Source of the DNA: Gammaproteobacteria bacterium
GTDB taxonomy: Bacteria; Pseudomonadota; Gammaproteobacteria; DSM-19610
Length of the DNA stretch: 5,468 nt
Direction of reading: 5' to 3'
Assembly (NCBI GenBank): GCA_030618475.1
Contig: JAUXDG010000201.1
Span: 1-5,468 of the forward strand
Part shown: positions 5,304-5,468 of the stretch, in pieces
How positions within the stretch are numbered: position 1 is the first letter of the stretch
How the letters are laid out: the number at the start of each line of letters is the position of its first letter
Notes under the pieces: generated by a model
What the model saw: only the letters and a program-made list of their open reading frames with translations
Database searches by the model: none
What the model was told of the DNA's origin: nothing
Made by a program: the position numbers and the translations under genes

Positions 5304-5468
5304 GCCTGAACAGGCAGTTCTCACAGTCCTTAGTAAGGCGTGGCGCAAGAGCTGCCATAAGCTTTCGGGACCGTCGGCCGCATGGACGCGGCCGTCGAGC
5401 GTACGGGGATGTATTCACAAGGTGAATTGCGTAGCAAGAGAGGGCCCTCCAGAGGAGCCTCTCGGAAT
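5304..5468. repeat. Cluster of inverted repeats resembling an interspersed repeat element
   Basis: No convincing gene lies after plsC; instead consecutive inverted repeats fill the region. GCCTG/CAGGC lies at 5304-5315. A 9-bp stem, GGCAGTTCT (5313-5321) with AGAGCTGCC (5348-5356, one G-U pair), encloses CCTTAGTAAGG (5328-5338). CGGCCGC/GCGGCCG (5375-5381 and 5388-5394) frames ATGGAC. ATTCAC/GTGAAT (5413-5418 and 5422-5427) follows. GAGAGG/CCTCTC (5438-5443 and 5458-5463) encloses CTCC/GGAG. The stretch around 5375-5418, especially GTACGGGGATGTATTCAC, resembles from memory a short sequence that recurs between genes in many gammaproteobacteria. No T-run is visible, so a simple terminator is not supported, but the window ends just past the last hairpin. 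Confidence 0.55.

Noticed and set aside
5383..5468. Plus-strand frame beginning MDAAVERTGMYS and open to the window edge
   Set aside because: The ATG sits in the loop of the GC-rich hairpin, lacks an SD, and the peptide looks like translation of the repeat.
1..5468. tRNA or rRNA genes, CRISPR arrays, transposase genes
   Set aside because: I saw no cloverleaf-like segment, no regularly spaced direct repeats and no transposase-like protein. A T-box leader for glyQ is also unlikely because the leader is short and the group does not normally use T-boxes.

Overview
The window looks like a gammaproteobacterial chromosome segment. It carries a two-subunit (alpha2beta2) glycyl-tRNA synthetase very close to the E. 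coli type, a lysophosphatidate-type acyltransferase that commonly sits near glyS in gamma- and betaproteobacteria, and coding DNA of moderately high GC. I cannot assign a genus; the PP-loop gene and the unnamed 190-aa protein recall Chromatiales/Ectothiorhodospiraceae-type genomes, but that is from memory only.

Layout. On the minus strand, positions 1-194 hold the N-terminus of a PP-loop (SGGLDS) ATPase related to tRNA thiouridylases. Behind its promoter-proximal end, 281-853 encodes a 190-aa protein of unknown function. A divergent intergenic region (854-986) contains -10 boxes pointing both ways. On the plus strand glyQ (987-1907), glyS (1904-3979) and a MazG-like nucleotide pyrophosphohydrolase (3987-4328) form a tight unit: glyQ and glyS overlap by ATGA, and the third gene's ribosome-binding site lies across the glyS stop codon. 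A 186-bp gap follows (4329-4514), whose first part is strikingly AT-rich. plsC (4515-5276) then starts at a TTG codon overlapped by a possible 8-codon leader ORF. The last 192 bp (5277-5468) contain no convincing gene but carry a run of inverted repeats that resembles an interspersed repeat element.

Function. GlyQ and GlyS together charge tRNA-Gly. The MazG-like protein probably hydrolyses a nucleoside triphosphate (housecleaning or nucleotide-pool control) and is made from the same transcript. PlsC acts in membrane phospholipid synthesis and appears to have its own promoter or leader. In Pseudomonas and relatives gmhB lies between glyS and the acyltransferase gene; here that place is taken by the MazG-like gene plus the AT-rich spacer.

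I found no strong evidence for a wholly new system. The points most worth checking are the 3' hairpin/repeat cluster, the plsC leader ORF, the SD-less TTG start of glyQ, and the gene substitution in the glyQS unit.
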